From positions 87,286 to 151,285 of the forward strand of contig QEYB01000087.1 in NCBI GenBank assembly GCA_017562135.1: 64,000 bases of DNA, in the 5' to 3' direction. This DNA is from Dipylidium caninum. Its lineage: Eukaryota; Platyhelminthes; Cestoda; Cyclophyllidea; Dipylidiidae. The notes under the pieces are model-generated. The model had not been told where the DNA came from. It ran no database searches and was given only the letters and a program-made list of their open reading frames with translations. Of the stretch, positions 1 to 12,600 are shown one piece after another; position 1 is the stretch's first letter, and every line of letters begins with the position of its first letter. Made by a program: the position numbers and the translations under genes.

Positions 1-2758
1 TCAACACTATCCAAGGGTATTTTGTGTGGTTCCGGCTGTACGAGAGGAGAAGAATAGAAACTGTGCTGCTTCGTACCAATGTGGGAAAGGAAGACATTCT
101 TAATATCAGTTGATCCATCAATTACATTGGCGGAGAGATGGTTTGGTTCCTTTTTAAGACCGCGTATGAAAATAGGGAGCCGTTTCGGGGTACTTTGGGG
201 AGCACAGGTCAGAATCGAAACATCTGATTGCATTCCGGGATATCAAATCCTGTTCTGTCCGTCTACAAATAAAACGTCTTATTAAAAGAGTAATCTATGC
301 AGCACACGGTCAATAAATGTTACACAGTGCATAGAATTATATTAACACAGCAACAAAGCTTGATTGTTGTATATAACATCGGCACATGGTTTTCAACGCT
401 TGCTTATGTGATATAAGCATTTACCAGTGTGTATTACCAAGAGAAATACGATTTTACTAAATTATTTGTCTCGAATTCTAAGTGAAAAATCCTTTAGGCG
501 ATGGTAAGGCAAATGGTAGCAATAATAATGTTGGCAATATCTGCGGATCGGAATAGAGATTATTACTGTCTTATAATGCACCATTGCGAATACCAACTAC
601 ACAGATAATGCAAACCAAGGTATGTTTCGCGCTCGCATGAACATTAAATTGTTATAGTTTCGAAAGAATGTTTTATTTACTTGAAACACGAAAGATGAAT
701 TTAAGGCAGGAAAAAGCAGCACCAAATGAGGCGCCTCATGGCTGTCAATGACTCATGAAAACTCTATCTCAAGGACAAATGTAAATAAAGTATATCCTTG
801 CAAACATTTTAGCCGGTAATGTAAAACTTAATCGTTTTGCTTTTTAAATTTACTCTAATGGTAAGGAGTTATAACTAATTATCAAATAAACGTTTTAAGT
901 TGTATTGTGAATGAAACAAACATGAGTAAAGATGTTGCGAAATGTACTTCTTTTAACATATGAAGGTAATCCAATTTTAAGTAGCTTGAGGGCCATGTCG
1001 TTCTCCATTTGTTAATCAATATCCAGCTGCCATCCTCAGCTTTCCTGCTACCGTTCAGCGACCTTTGCCGTTTTCTGTTCAATTGACTTCTGCATCTACC
1101 AAGAGTCCCATTTCTGCTTGCCACTCACCCGGGCACAACCACCTATTTTCTCTTAGCCTTAATAAACTGTTCCGCTTGCGCGTGACTTACGTAGATTAAA
1201 TTTTCATGACATTCTTCTTATTCATTCGCACGATGACTTTTGAAAAAACCTTAATTTCTGTGACAATTCGATTTCAGTTCATGTGATGTTGCAGTGGTGT
1301 TTTACTTCTTCTTTGCATTACGCTTCTCGCTGACTTTCTGCTACAGGGAGTGTAAACTATGAGTAAGCGGATGTGCCTTCAGTCAAACTCTATCAGTAGT
1401 AAAGGTGTGTAAGTAGTAAGTTCGCCGATATAACCCTAACAAATTACCTGTTCTTCAACTTCCAACTTTCGGCCCAAATTCGCCTCTACTACCTTAGAAT
1501 GGCTACCAAGTATGGACAAAGTAGCTTGAGTAATTACTAAGACGGATATATATTTTACCTTTATATTCGATGGTACGGCCACTCGCTTGTGATAAAAAAT
1601 GTAGATTCGAGGAAACTCGGAAAATACTTTTTCGGAAAATACTTTTTGGAATAACCTTCACTAGTACTTACTAGGGTTGGAAAATGCGATATGGACATTC
1701 GGTTATGGCTTTAACCTCTATGCTTAAAAATATGGGCTTGAAACCAATATTAAATTAAAGAATTATACACAAATAGGGCATTTTATGAATGTATGGAACC
1801 GATATTCGTTTGTGAGCGGCATATAACTCGTCTGTTCCTTTGGAACTTTTATCTCGCAAATTCGACAATGAAGAGAAGCATTTGCTATCTGTCGTATGCC
1901 ATATGGTAGGCTAAACCATAAATTTTGGTGAAATTTTTTTTCCCAACTTCATGTTGAGGAATATGAATTGACACAGCATTAATTCATAACGGACAGGACG
2001 AGTAAACGATTATTGTAAGATTTCTAGGTCTCACTTATGATAGCAGAGGCGATGAATAGAATTTATATGCACCACATCTCCTCCCTTACCCTCTCCATTA
2101 TCCGTGTTGTAGGTGTCATCTATGACTAAGTATTCGTGCAAAGCCCATTAGCTTCCAGATAGTAAATTCTAGCTTAAAAATCATGATCATGAGATGGTGC
2201 ATCACTGCATCTGTACAAATTTGCCTGACAATACGTTATTTTTCATGGAATTAGATAATCACAAAAATATCTGGCGCAGTTTTCGCATAATTTGGCTGCT
2301 ATTTAAAGTCTCAAGGTTATACAAACCATTAGTTGGGAGTAAGTGTTTTTACCATTGGTATGCAGGGTGCTTGGGACATCTTGACGTCATTATCATTATT
2401 ATATCATTATCACTACTATAATTCATTACCCAAATTGTGTAGATATTTTTGTACTACTGTTATAAGTAACAACTTTGGTGACGATATTGTTAAGTAATAT
2501 GAATGTATCTATCATTTGAGTACATTTCGCGCACATTTCTTCATGACTATTTGCAACAACTTTTTTTTTAATTAAAATCTGCTATAGAATTTTCCTCGCC
2601 ATCTATGATAATGAATTTGTGCGTTAATTAATGGCTTCCACATGGCGCGAAAACGCCGACCAAAATTTGGTCATTCACCAAAATGTCTATCTCACAAAAA
2701 AAAACAAAAATACGTGCGAGACATTAGGGAAACACATTTATGAATTAACATACCTCAT
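1..2758. other. No gene recognised (left edge)
   Basis: I see no convincing exon, RNA gene or transposon here. The open frames are short (under 85 codons) and lack recognisable domains. A small imperfect tandem repeat of a ggaaaatactttt-like unit lies near 1618-1650. The last stretch before 2759 could hold 5' exons or the promoter of the downstream gene. Confidence 0.5.
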
Positions 2759-2764
2759 GTGGCC

Positions 2765-3982
2765 ATGAAACACACATGCCACCACTATGCAAATTATTGC
2801 CTAGGTGCGACTCCCACACACACAGACACATGCACTCCGCTTCATTGCACACTTCCAATGCCTTCGGGAAGGACCTTCGCTCTCACCTACCTTGGCCGAT
2901 TCACTGTTCATAACTTTGGTTACTCCACCTCCGACGCCATTCATCACCAACTCGTGGAATATTATATTGCCTATCTTTACCAGGCACTGGAAAATCATAT
3001 CCCCTTTAATAAAATCGACATTCAAAATCCTATTGAGTCTCGGTTAGTCTCCCTCGGAGACGACTGCCTCAGTGTACGCAGTTGGCGATATCGTAGTTAT
3101 GACGCGAAAGGAACCCTAATCAACGAGCGAGATGTATATAAAGTTGAGAGGATTGTTCTCTGCGACTGTCTCTGCTTCGAAGTTGTTCAATCAGCGTCAC
3201 GGAGACACTCAGGTGTGTGTTATGCTTATCTGCGCAGGGCTTCTGATGCCCGTTACACAATCCCTGAATCAAATCTCCACGAACTGGACATTAAATTGAG
3301 CACTTGGTTAATAAAGTACCGTCGATTTCCACGTCCACCGCTAGTAGTCATTGCAATTAGACGAGGTTATGGAAGTGAAAATGCCGTTGATCTACTAGTC
3401 TTTTTCGCTCCCAATTTAACAATTGGTTTGGATTTTGTTCGAAATGTCGCCGAAATGACTTGTCGTGCTAGAAATACGAAACTAACTCCTCGACGGCGAC
3501 GGGCAAAAACAGTTGATACGAGGTATTCCAGTCCTTCATCCGACTTGCAGAGGAGGAATTTTGAACGTTCGAGATCCAAGGAACGATGCAAAGAACCAAA
3601 GAGGCGCCAAAAGAGAAGTAACAGTGGAAGTAGACCTCTTTCAGCCGATCCACTTCATGAACCAATGCAAATGATGAAATTAGACGAACATCACGACTAC
3701 GTACTCGGTGCAAATGCGCATTGCTCTTGCAGTTGCTGTCAGTCAATGGGACTTTTACCTTCCATTCTCACTTCCAGTGAATTAGAACGAGTACAGAATA
3801 GGATTATGCAGTATAGGCTAGGTCAGGAAGCTTTGCATCACGCATTCAATCGAAAAACAGAGCCACAGAACTATAAGAGGTCGAACAGACAAGCTTCTTC
3901 AGGTACTCACGCAAAGGTGCGCACTCGTTCGTGTTCGGATTTGAACGAGTCCTCAACGCAGTCATACGAGCATAACGTGTGA
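2765..3982 (+). CDS. Protein with possible PTB-like domain (single large exon)
   Basis: This is the longest open frame in the window: about 405 codons from the first ATG (2765) to TGA (3980-3982). Residues roughly 35-190 look like a PTB/PID fold: a YLGRFTV strand, an amphipathic helix, a VSLGDDCLSVRSW strand, a VYKVERIVLCDC strand, then VCYAYLRR. That order resembles FAM43-type PTB proteins, but I could not confirm it. The second half is basic and Ser/Arg-rich (RRRRAK, RSRSKERCKEPKRRQKR) and probably disordered, with a Cys cluster HCSCSCCQ near residue 320. The true start is uncertain. A cctag|gtgcg acceptor at about 2803 would make this the last exon of a longer gene, and an internal Met at 2859 is also possible. 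An adaptor role is inference from the fold only. Confidence 0.6.
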   Translation: MKHTCHHYANYCLGATPTHTDTCTPLHCTLPMPSGRTFALTYLGRFTVHNFGYSTSDAIHHQLVEYYIAYLYQALENHIPFNKIDIQNPIESRLVSLGDDCLSVRSWRYRSYDAKGTLINERDVYKVERIVLCDCLCFEVVQSASRRHSGVCYAYLRRASDARYTIPESNLHELDIKLSTWLIKYRRFPRPPLVVIAIRRGYGSENAVDLLVFFAPNLTIGLDFVRNVAEMTCRARNTKLTPRRRRAKTVDTRYSSPSSDLQRRNFERSRSKERCKEPKRRQKRSNSGSRPLSADPLHEPMQMMKLDEHHDYVLGANAHCSCSCCQSMGLLPSILTSSELERVQNRIMQYRLGQEALHHAFNRKTEPQNYKRSNRQASSGTHAKVRTRSCSDLNESSTQSYEHNV

Positions 3983-6468
3983 GAGGAGTCACTTGTCACT
4001 GTTTCAATCATTATTAACTGAATTTTTATCCTGTAACATTTCCATGTTATCATATATTTCTCAACATCTCATAAAGGGTCAGTGAAAAACAGTTAGTTTG
4101 AATATTTTGTGATTTCACGGATGGACGATAATATTGCCTGGAGAAATGGTTGTTAATGGTTTTTGATATCCTATTTTGTGTGTACTTAACAATGTCTACC
4201 CAGCGAAATTACTACTATTTAAAGCCGAAAAGGTAGAAATCTTAGTATAAAATTACCTGTGAAACCACTAATTTTTTACGCGCCACCTTTAAAGGAAAAG
4301 GAGTATGCATTTGAGAGGATATCAAAGCTCTCACAAATTGGTGCCTTTAATTATTGTGCCTTTTATTTAAACTCAGTGCCTTGGTTATCTTATAAGACTC
4401 AACTCTGATTTCCAGCCTATTTTAGTCCGATTCTCTAACCACGAAGATCCCATAATTTACGTTAATTTGGTGATCATCATATCCTGGAGGTCTCCATTAA
4501 CTTCTTCTAGAGGTTGACTTGCGTTGAGACCATTTTTAATTAGGATTGAAAGGGTAAGAATCATAAAAAAGTGCATTTAGCTTGGAGATAAGTAAATGAA
4601 TTATTGTTATCGTAATTAGCAGCCGCAAACACAGACAAGATGGCAGTGGAGCAACGCTGTGTGTTTGCCCTATGCGAATGGCCATGTATGGCAACGTAGA
4701 CTTGATTCGTGTGCAGGCATTCGGTGACGTACGAGATTTACAAAGGAGTAAACAAAAGAAGTAAATAATTACAAAATAAATGACGTTCTAACTTTAGAAA
4801 ACACGAAATTTGTTAAAATCCTCAATCCCTAATATTTTGCGCAATATGCGGGAAGCATTTTTATATGAACAGGAAATAGAGCCAACTTCCTATTTGCTAT
4901 CTATTACCAAAAAATATTGTTTTCATCGTTAGGCAAAAATGTGCTATAGGGAAAATCCACTAAAGAAATGGAATAATCTTTAAGTTTACCTTGTGATTTT
5001 GAGAATTGCGGTCATAAACGCCCTTTTGAAGGGAGTATAAAATAAAAAAAAAAAAAAAAAATGGTTACGTAAATGAGGGACGCATAGGCAGGTCGCTTGA
5101 GAAGCAGGAAGGTAAAATTATGGGAGGAGAAGCGGATGTGGTTAGGGCGGGTGATGAGCGTAGGTGCGAAGCGGCCAAGAATTCGGCCAGCAAATGTGGA
5201 TAGAAGTAGGGAAGTTGGTGGGTGGAAGTGTAATAAAAAATGATGGACGATTATGTAGTTAGTGGAGCTTTTGTCGACTCTGTTGTATCATGATTTACAA
5301 CTGCCTTTTATCGCACTGACTAGATAATTATAATCCTCCATCCAAATGTCTGATTAAATGAAAAGCGTTAATTTTGCATAATGCAGTCAAGTTTAAAAAT
5401 CATCCCTGTTTCGTTTAATGCAAATTAAGGTTTTCTTGTCCATTTCTCCATGGACGACACATAGGCTGCACTAAAATGAAAATATTGTTTAAAGACGAGT
5501 TAGATGTGATAATAACGTGGACGAAGTTCGTCCCTTTCTCCTGTCAGTCACTTTAATCTGCATTATTTGTAATGACAACAATGATAAAGCGTATGCGGAA
5601 GGGTCTTGCCTGGTTACTGGAAATCGCCAATTCTCCCTTTTCGTAATATCTCAACTTTAACATATGAACCTTCACTCCCGCAACTAGTTGAGTCCATAAT
5701 CAAGGAGTGCGACCAATAACAGCGCCATTTTTTAGCAAGCAGTGATGGTTTAGAACACGTGAATGCGGCTAATTCCAGACAATCTATGACGAATGTCGGG
5801 TATCTCGAGAGAATGTCCTCACCTATGTGCTGTTAACACCTTTCTAATCCGTGTCAAGAAGGAAAAAGGTAAACATAATTACTTTATCTGCTGTTCCATA
5901 TGGATTTAAATCAACGTTTCAAACTTTGGCGGGAGCAAGGAGGGTAGGGGAATGAAAGGCAGAGACAAGTGTGTTGTAATACTCTCTCAAATATCTTTTC
6001 CATTTATCATTTTCGCACATACGAGCCATTGCAACGACTGTTGGCGGCCTGATTAAAGCAAACATTTACGCATCACGCCAGATTTGATTGATATGGAAAG
6101 AGGGAAAAGAAAAGTATCGACGTCTTAGTTTTTAATAGTCTCCTCATTCCATTACTAAATAGTGGCCAGAGAACACGTCAACATATGTGAGAAACAACCA
6201 CAAAAGTAATAACTAACGAAGGTAATTTGCAATTTAAGAGGCAAATTAGTAATCTAAATCATTCACAGACAAAAAAATCTAAAGATTCCTTAAGCATGAC
6301 CTAAGTTAAAATGATTGTCGTCCGTATAAATATTATCTTCTACAGAATAACGTCGAGTATTGGAAGAAAAAAAGGTGTAAAGAGATGAAAGAAAAAATTT
6401 GAGAAAGAGAGTGACAGATTAAGTTGATAAAGGCCGAAGATGAATGAGGAGAGTATGAAAGAGTTAAT
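3983..6468. other. Intergenic, no gene recognised
   Basis: No supported coding exon is seen. An uninterrupted A tract of about 18 bases at 5043-5060 is the only striking simple sequence. The segment separates two genes whose 3' ends face each other (plus-strand PTB-like gene and minus-strand Kunitz gene). Confidence 0.5.
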
Positions 6469-6665
6469 TCAAAGAGCACAGTGGTTCATGCATTCTTGCA
6501 TGTTCTCAAAACGGTTGTTATTGCCACCACAGCCGTGGAAGTAGAATGCACGGCAAGTGTTCGAGGGGCTGTCGTAATAATAACGAATTTGAGGGTTCCT
6601 CAGTAAGCATCCACCTTCATCCACTTGTTCCAAACACTCGTTCGGAATCAGCCTTGTATCATATT
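6469..6665 (-). CDS. Kunitz gene terminal exon: canonical Kunitz domain
   Basis: The exon begins after gatttgtag and ends at TGA three codons after the last Cys. All six cysteines are present. The spacing is 8, 17, 7, 12 and 3, so there are two extra residues in the loop after Cys14 compared with the usual 15. The residue after Cys14 (P1) is Leu, which in inhibitory Kunitz domains favours chymotrypsin- or elastase-like proteases; that specificity is inference. The core RYYYDSPSNTC and FHGCGGNNNRFE is typical. Confidence 0.85.
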
Positions 6666-9600
6666 CTACAAATCAGCACGAGACTTGGCTCAAATCGTTT
6701 AAGACTGCACAGAAATGGACTTAGAATGCCTTCCGCATAATCGTAAAAACCTAGATTTTATGAAGAACAGAAGCACTGCTATTCACACCAAGACGGTAGT
6801 CTTTATGGTTTAGTAAACACTGGTTATGATGGCTTTTAAAACAAACAAAATAATAACGAAGATGTGGTTAACCTCCAATGTACTGTCTCACACTTATCAC
6901 TTTTACCAACTAAATTATAGCGATTATTCAAATTAAATTTTCATTATAAGTTAATTATAAGGATTAGATGAAAAGTATTCATCGCAGCATTCTTGGTGAT
7001 GAAGAAAGTTACAACTATTTGAAAAATGACGTTATTTCCCGGAAGCCGTGCTTGTGATCCAAAATAATTTACGTTGAAAAGGACGTAGGCGCACGAAAAT
7101 AATCACATTCCCATAGTTTTCAACCGCATTTTCCAGTCTTTGAGGGAAGCGTTCAATTGTTACTGTCATGTCTGCCTTTTATATCGTTTACTTATAATTA
7201 ATGATACTTGGCGGCCATCTAAACTACGAAATTTTGCCGTCTCCCAACGTCCATTACTACTCAAAAGTAACGCTAATTGTCAATTTTAGTCCCTTGGCCT
7301 CTGCACTTTATGTCGTCACTCATTTGATTTGGAATCTTGAAAACCGGGCCTTCTTATGCTCCGATGGTACCGAAAACATCGGCGAGGAATCGGCCTTCTC
7401 TATAGATATGGCTAAATTAACCGAAATTGGATCAGCAGTTGCACGTGATGCCACTTTTAGATCTAAACAAACCATTTACAAATGCGTTTTAGGCTGCAAA
7501 AATGAAACTATGATTAAAATTTAGGCAATTCACTCACTTTAAAGACCGACTTTGAAGTTACAATAAACTATCACTTCCGGCATGATAAAGACATACCAGG
7601 AGGTATGATTGCTCGACGTGCGCGGCAAACTGGCTGATCTGGCGGGCATTCAGTTTCGAGATTCTTTCCACGACTCTTAGCGTAGGCTTTGCATTGTTCA
7701 TCACCTCTTAGCATGCATTGACTGCCCGGATAGCCACAACGGGCGTTCTAAAAACCGTTGAATATCAACAAGTTTGACAAACGTTTTGTGTTGCATTTGT
7801 TGTTCTAATTATACACTTTGATTGGCGGTGAATTCAACCGTTCACATGAATCACCAAGGGGATGTGAAGGAGGACTATATGTGAAATGAAATGTTAATTG
7901 TACACCAAATTAATCGGGTTTCTAATGAATGCGAATAAATTGCACAAGATTAGGCGAAGTTAGGATTAGACGGAGTAAATAGTCGCAATGTGACCGAACG
8001 ATGCATAGGTTTGCGCAGGTTCCATTCTAACTCTGTTTCCTTATTGGTTTTTGCACTATTTCAACTCATAATTTCAAATAGCTTAGTTCCTACTTAAGGA
8101 CACACAGCATTTACCGAGAATTAGCGTTGTGATTATTAAAACTGGAGTCAAGTACATCCGAACAGGCATTAATAGGTTGCGGGAAATTATAATGATGTTT
8201 TTAAGAAAACTTTGCATCTCTTTTGGCGGTTCCCTGCCCGAGACCAGTTGATCGCCACATGGTCGACGGTTAAGTAAAAGAAACACACACACTGAGATTT
8301 ACAAAAGAAGAGTTATTTTTTAAATTTTTGTTTTAGTGAATGTCGAGCGGAGAACAATAAGCGTCACCATTCTCAAAAAATCTAGCATCTTTCACTGTTC
8401 TATTAACTTGAGGGATTGATTTCAAGACACTAATTTTGTATTAAGAGTGAGGAATAACGGTTCTTAAGCATTATTAAACACTAAGACGTATTACTCAATA
8501 GATGTTCAACTGTACATATTTTATTCTGGCCTAGTTTCGTCAATTTTGGGCTTCTGCAACCATGCACTTTATAATTCCACTTAAAATATAACCGTTTCTT
8601 CAGCGAACTAACTTAGCTTCTTTTGTAAAAAGAATAAAAGTTATGAATTAGGCTCATATAGGATAGAACACGTCTCTTAATGGTTTTGGTTCCACAAACA
8701 ATAGGCAATTTTGCAGTTTTAATTGTGACCTTGATTACTTCAATTCAATGTTATCACTCTGCAAAAACTTAATTCATAACTTTTATTCTTTTTACAAAAG
8801 AAGCTAAGTTAGTTCGCTGAAGAAACGGTTATATTTTAAGTGGAATTATAAAGTGCATGGTTGCAGAAGCCCAAAATTGACGAAACTAGGCCAGAATAAA
8901 ATATGTACAGTTGAACATCTATTGAGTAATACGTCTTAGTGTTTAATAATGCTTAAGAACCGTTATTCCTCACTCTTAATACAAAATTAGTGTCTTGAAA
9001 TCAATCCCTCAAGTTAATAGAACAGTGAAAGATGCTAGATTTTGAGAATGGCGACGCTTATTGTTTTAGTGAGCGGCGCGCGGATGCTTGTGAGTAAAAT
9101 GATCGACATTCTGGTATTTCGTAAATTCCGACGTTATTGTTCCCCAAATCGGACCTTTACTCTACTGAAAGCATTTGAATCAGTGTAGAAGTGAGCGCCA
9201 TTCTGTGACAAATGCCATTCAACACTGTTAACAAGTAGGAAGAAATAAGTCATCTAACATATGTAAAATATGTAAGTCTGGATATTTAAGGCTTTTCCTT
9301 ACCTGACACAAATCGTACAAGTCGAAGACACAAAAAGACTCGCAATTTGCACGCGAATAAAACCTATTCGCATTTCCGCCGTGGCCTGCATATGAAAACC
9401 AAAGGCAGCGACCATCTGTTTGCGAGTAAAACCAGGCGGAGCGTTCCTCCGGCCCCACGCCCCACTTTGGTGGCAGTCGGCAAGCAGAATGGCGCGGATA
9501 ACTGCCAAGGCGGTTCATATCGCGTACCGGCCATCGAGAAACGCTTAAACGAACTTTATTTGCGCGTAGGAATGCGTTGCGTTCCGCCTCTGCTGCTTTA

Positions 9601-12600
9601 TCTTCTGCAATGGCGTCACTGGTGTTTGGTAGCATTAGAGCAGGTGGTGAACCTGCTGAAAGTGCTTGCATTGAAATGGGCTCGTAGTTATTCTCGACTC
9701 TTGGAGGCTCATTCGGACAGTCAACGACTCCTGAAAGTTGGCCGTTTTCCGGTCAGTGTTTTAATGACTTCAATAAGCTTATAAGAGCGTATGGTTGTAG
9801 ATATGTAGAAAAATTTTTGTTTTCATAGATTTCCACTTTTTATATGCTCTCCAAACAAAATTATCTTACCTCTGATACCCCAGCGTCTTAGCCAGGATAT
9901 ATGTCAAATTTCATTTGTATAGTTCATAAGGTGTGAGATTTCTTTTTAAGTTTACAAGCTAAGAAACACGTGAAAAGATTTGTCACAAAATCATGCGCTG
10001 TCCTCATCCTTCATGTTAGTTTTACACCTACGGTTTTAGCAAATCGAGGACGAATTTGCCAATTTATGAAAACAAGCCACCTAACATAAGTTATGTGCAA
10101 GTACTTGTATTTAAACCCAAAATATTAAAGCATTATGTTTTAATGCTCAGCATTTAGCCATATTCACAAAAGGCGGAATTTATCCGCCCGTTATACGTGC
10201 GTTTTAGTTAATAATCTATGTCCTTAAAACTGAACAGATATTCAAAGTAGGCTTGAGACCTACTTCGGTAGTTGTTCGTTAGGAAAACGAGCATATTGTG
10301 TAAAAATAACGTTAATTGCATTAAGGTTGAAAATAAGCAAAATTTCGTCATTCAGATGAGGCCATCCTGTGTAGGTTTAACCTTTCTCCACTTGAGACTA
10401 CGTACATCTAAAGGCGCCATTTATCCTAAGAAATTTAGATACCACCGCAATCAATGACTGAAATTAATTTAAAAGTAAGATGATTCACTAACAAGAATCC
10501 ACTTTGTTTCCAGATATCAAAATCTTCGTAATCGCCCTAATTTGATGCCGCAATAAGCGAATATTTGATAAAGTTACAAAAATAAGTTGGCAACTAGAAG
10601 CACTGACCCCAAAACCAACGGAATGCACCCTAATTTTCACGAGAAAGGATAAGTAATTGACACTTTTTACGCGATTTACCCAAGTAAGGCATCTTAAACT
10701 GACAGTCCACAATTATTTTATTTTTAATTCTCCATAACTACTTCGGTGTTACAGATGGGAGACTAGGCAACTTCACAGTTACTGCGCCTCCCACCCTCTT
10801 GGTTCTAAAATATTCTTAGACCAGGACGAAAGTGCTGACCAGCTGTTAGTGCAGGCGAAAGTCCCCGTAACTGTCCATAAATACTTGGTTGTGTAATTTT
10901 TAGAGGGCACCAGACTTTCTAGTCCACCGAGACATTAGAATCTTATAGAATAAATCAAACAACTTCTCCGTCATTCATCATCACTTCACCGCCTTGGATA
11001 TGTGTGTAGCGTCGGCCAGTGAGGCTGGCTCTGGGCAAATCGAATGTAACCCCGACTTTAAAGTGGAGATTATGGAAAAACACACCACATTAAAAAAATA
11101 ACTTCTTCCCTCCATCACCATGTGGTTGAGAGGAAGACGACAAAGAAAAATCAGTTTTACTTCACTAAAACTAAAGGAAGAAATCCAGATAAAGCGAATG
11201 ACTTGAGCAGATTCATTTGTCATTATCACCCTTTAAAATATCGCTGAAATTTTCTCAATTACAGTAGCTGAGAAGTTTATCTAAAAAAGGTGAACTTTGT
11301 TACTAGGGCTCTTGTTTTCTACCGTTTGCCCATCTATTCTAATTTTTTTCCGCCTTTCTATTCGTTTGCACTTGGCAAGTTTGAGTGCCTACACGTTGCC
11401 TCTTTTCACTTAATGACAAGTCTTCACTGCACTTACGCTTATTTTCACGTTATTTTAAATTTATTTCATGGGCGATAATTTAAACATCTTAAGTGTTTTG
11501 GGAGGGCTGTCCCTTTAACAACGATTTCACTGGTTTAAGGCACTTTGTGGAACGAAAATCTTGTAAGAACATGTATATCGGGGGAAAAAATGATCGATTA
11601 AAAGATTTTGTCGTTTTCTTAGCCTGTCTTTCGTTAAGGCTACAGTTTTAACTACCACGATTTTTTCATTTCACGTAAAATAAATGGATGCTAAGAAAAG
11701 GTGTGATTGCAATGAGGTATAAGACATTTGAGTGGAATTTGTGTGCATGAATTGTGTTGTAGAAGGGAAATCGGTGAATCAAGGTTGTTTAGGTCTGCCC
11801 AAATCATCCAAACTCCACCCCTACCATCAACGCATCCCGGTGCCTCGTCACCGCGCCTACACTTTCTCATTTTGTTGCTGAAACTACGCTTTCAGCCTAC
11901 CATCAGTGTAAATTACTACATAGGCAAAAAAACCCTCAATGGATGATCTACTTACGTCCCGTAGGGTCATAAATGCAGCCTCTCTGACTTCTTGTCTCGA
12001 CATGACTAGACCAGCCGTCAAATCTTCCACTTGAAGGACGTCTGTAGGTGTTCTGACTCTCGTACATTTGTTTCAGCCGCTCCTCTTCTCGCCAATATTC
12101 GTCCACTTGGCTCATTCGTCTGTCATAGGAGTTGGTAGTAATTTCCTGTTGCTTTGGATAGGCGTTATATCCCGATTCCCGGTATTGTGTTTGCTGCTCA
12201 TGATAATCCCTACCAGAATCAGGCGGATATGTTAGACTTCTGTGATAGAAGGGAGATGATGATTCGGTCCGATTAGTATCACTATAAACGATGAAGGCAG
12301 TCTGCGGAACTATGGGCGGTTCGTAGACAGGAGTTCTGGTCTCTTCCGCAGTATACTTTGGCGGTGGTGGATGTCTCTCCTGTTTAATAGTTTCCAACAG
12401 TAGAGGAGGTCGAGCCGAGTCCCTGTCGTAATCTTGAGGAGGATACTCGTTTTGTGAACCTCCCGAATCCTCAAATGTCACCTCTTGTTCATTTTCGTCG
12501 ATCTCTCCGTCAATCTTGCCTTCTGGGAGGTAGGACTCATAATGCCCCATTTCATTGTCATTTGAGGTGTTGAATGGCGGCTCATCGAAGGTATTCTCAT

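Noticed and set aside
7201..7524. 107-codon plus-strand open frame inside the Kunitz gene
   Set aside because: No domain and no splice partners. The minus strand is the coding one in this neighbourhood.
9347..9784. 145-codon plus-strand open frame
   Set aside because: It lies opposite the Kunitz exon, whose cysteine spacing, splice sites and phase prove the minus strand is coding.
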